Assembly (NCBI GenBank): GCA_039801245.1
Contig: JBDRUF010000019.1
Span: forward strand, 1 to 32,703
DNA: 32,703 nucleotides
Reading direction: 5' to 3'
From: a candidate division WOR-3 bacterium
GTDB taxonomy: Bacteria; Hydrothermota; Tepidihabitantia; Tepidihabitantales; Tepidihabitantaceae
This document shows, piece after piece, positions 32,670 through 32,703 of this stretch; the first letter of the stretch is position 1, and the number at the start of each line of letters is the position of its first letter. The position numbers were made by a program, and so were the translations under genes. Below the pieces are notes generated by a model. That model was not told the DNA's origin. It searched no databases and saw only the letters and a program-made list of their open reading frames with translations.

Positions 32670-32703
32670 TACCCTTTCCCTTATCATCCCCTTTACCCCT
32701 TAC

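Overview
The window looks like a chromosomal segment of an anaerobic, Gram-negative-type bacterium, probably thermophilic. My best guess is an uncultivated candidate-phylum lineage such as WOR-3/Stahlbacteria or a relative at the edge of the FCB group. The evidence is indirect: secreted proteins ending in FlgD-like Ig modules with a PNPF motif, PorV-like and BamA-like outer-membrane barrels, very tight operons with 1-4 base start/stop overlaps, a short actinobacterial/archaeal-type inositol-phosphate synthase, and anaerobe-type iron-sulfur and ferredoxin:disulfide reductase proteins. No phage, IS element, CRISPR array, tRNA or rRNA was seen.

Left part, minus strand (1-4845). Two small transcription units. 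One runs ino1 - tmk - ctpA - mutM, with mutM cut by the window edge, and starts from a recognisable promoter that overlaps the stop codon of the upstream gene. The other is ogt followed by a metallo-beta-lactamase-fold hydrolase.

Central part, minus strand (4924-18947). A 14 kb run of 12 genes without gaps larger than about 3 bases. It holds an Ig/FlgD secreted protein, a PorV-like barrel with a FlgD module, a large TPR protein, ExbB/TolQ, two ExbD proteins, TonB, a FlgD-OmpA chimera, then fabD, a half-size GDT1 transporter, truD, and a metallopeptidase-propeller-barrel protein. It reads as a proton-motive-force-driven cell-envelope machine of Tol-Pal/TonB type with unusual outer-membrane partners. 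Only one of the two ExbD proteins keeps the membrane aspartate expected for proton use.

Right part, plus strand (19295-29539). After a 391-base divergent intergenic region comes the classic rpmH - rnpA - yidD - yidC - jag - mnmE block, without a neighbouring dnaA. It continues without a real break into a universal stress protein, a PTS IIA domain, a macro-domain protein, argS, and an iron-sulfur/redox cassette: NifS/IscS-like protein, IscU with zinc-ribbon tail, CXXC glutaredoxin, FTR-rubredoxin ferredoxin:disulfide reductase and an MTH1187-family protein. The IscS-like protein has lost the lysine that binds PLP, replaced by Ser in a Gln-Ser pair, and also the Gln that contacts PLP. The cassette may therefore build clusters from free sulfide, with ferredoxin-driven thiol reduction, rather than from cysteine. 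I regard this as the most interesting candidate system here.

Far right (29540-32703). An XRE-type regulator is followed by a secreted protein joining a dead M1-type peptidase domain to an outer-membrane barrel. Four GC-rich palindromic extragenic elements (near 4870, 19190, 29680 and 32650) share a core and look like a dispersed REP-like family.
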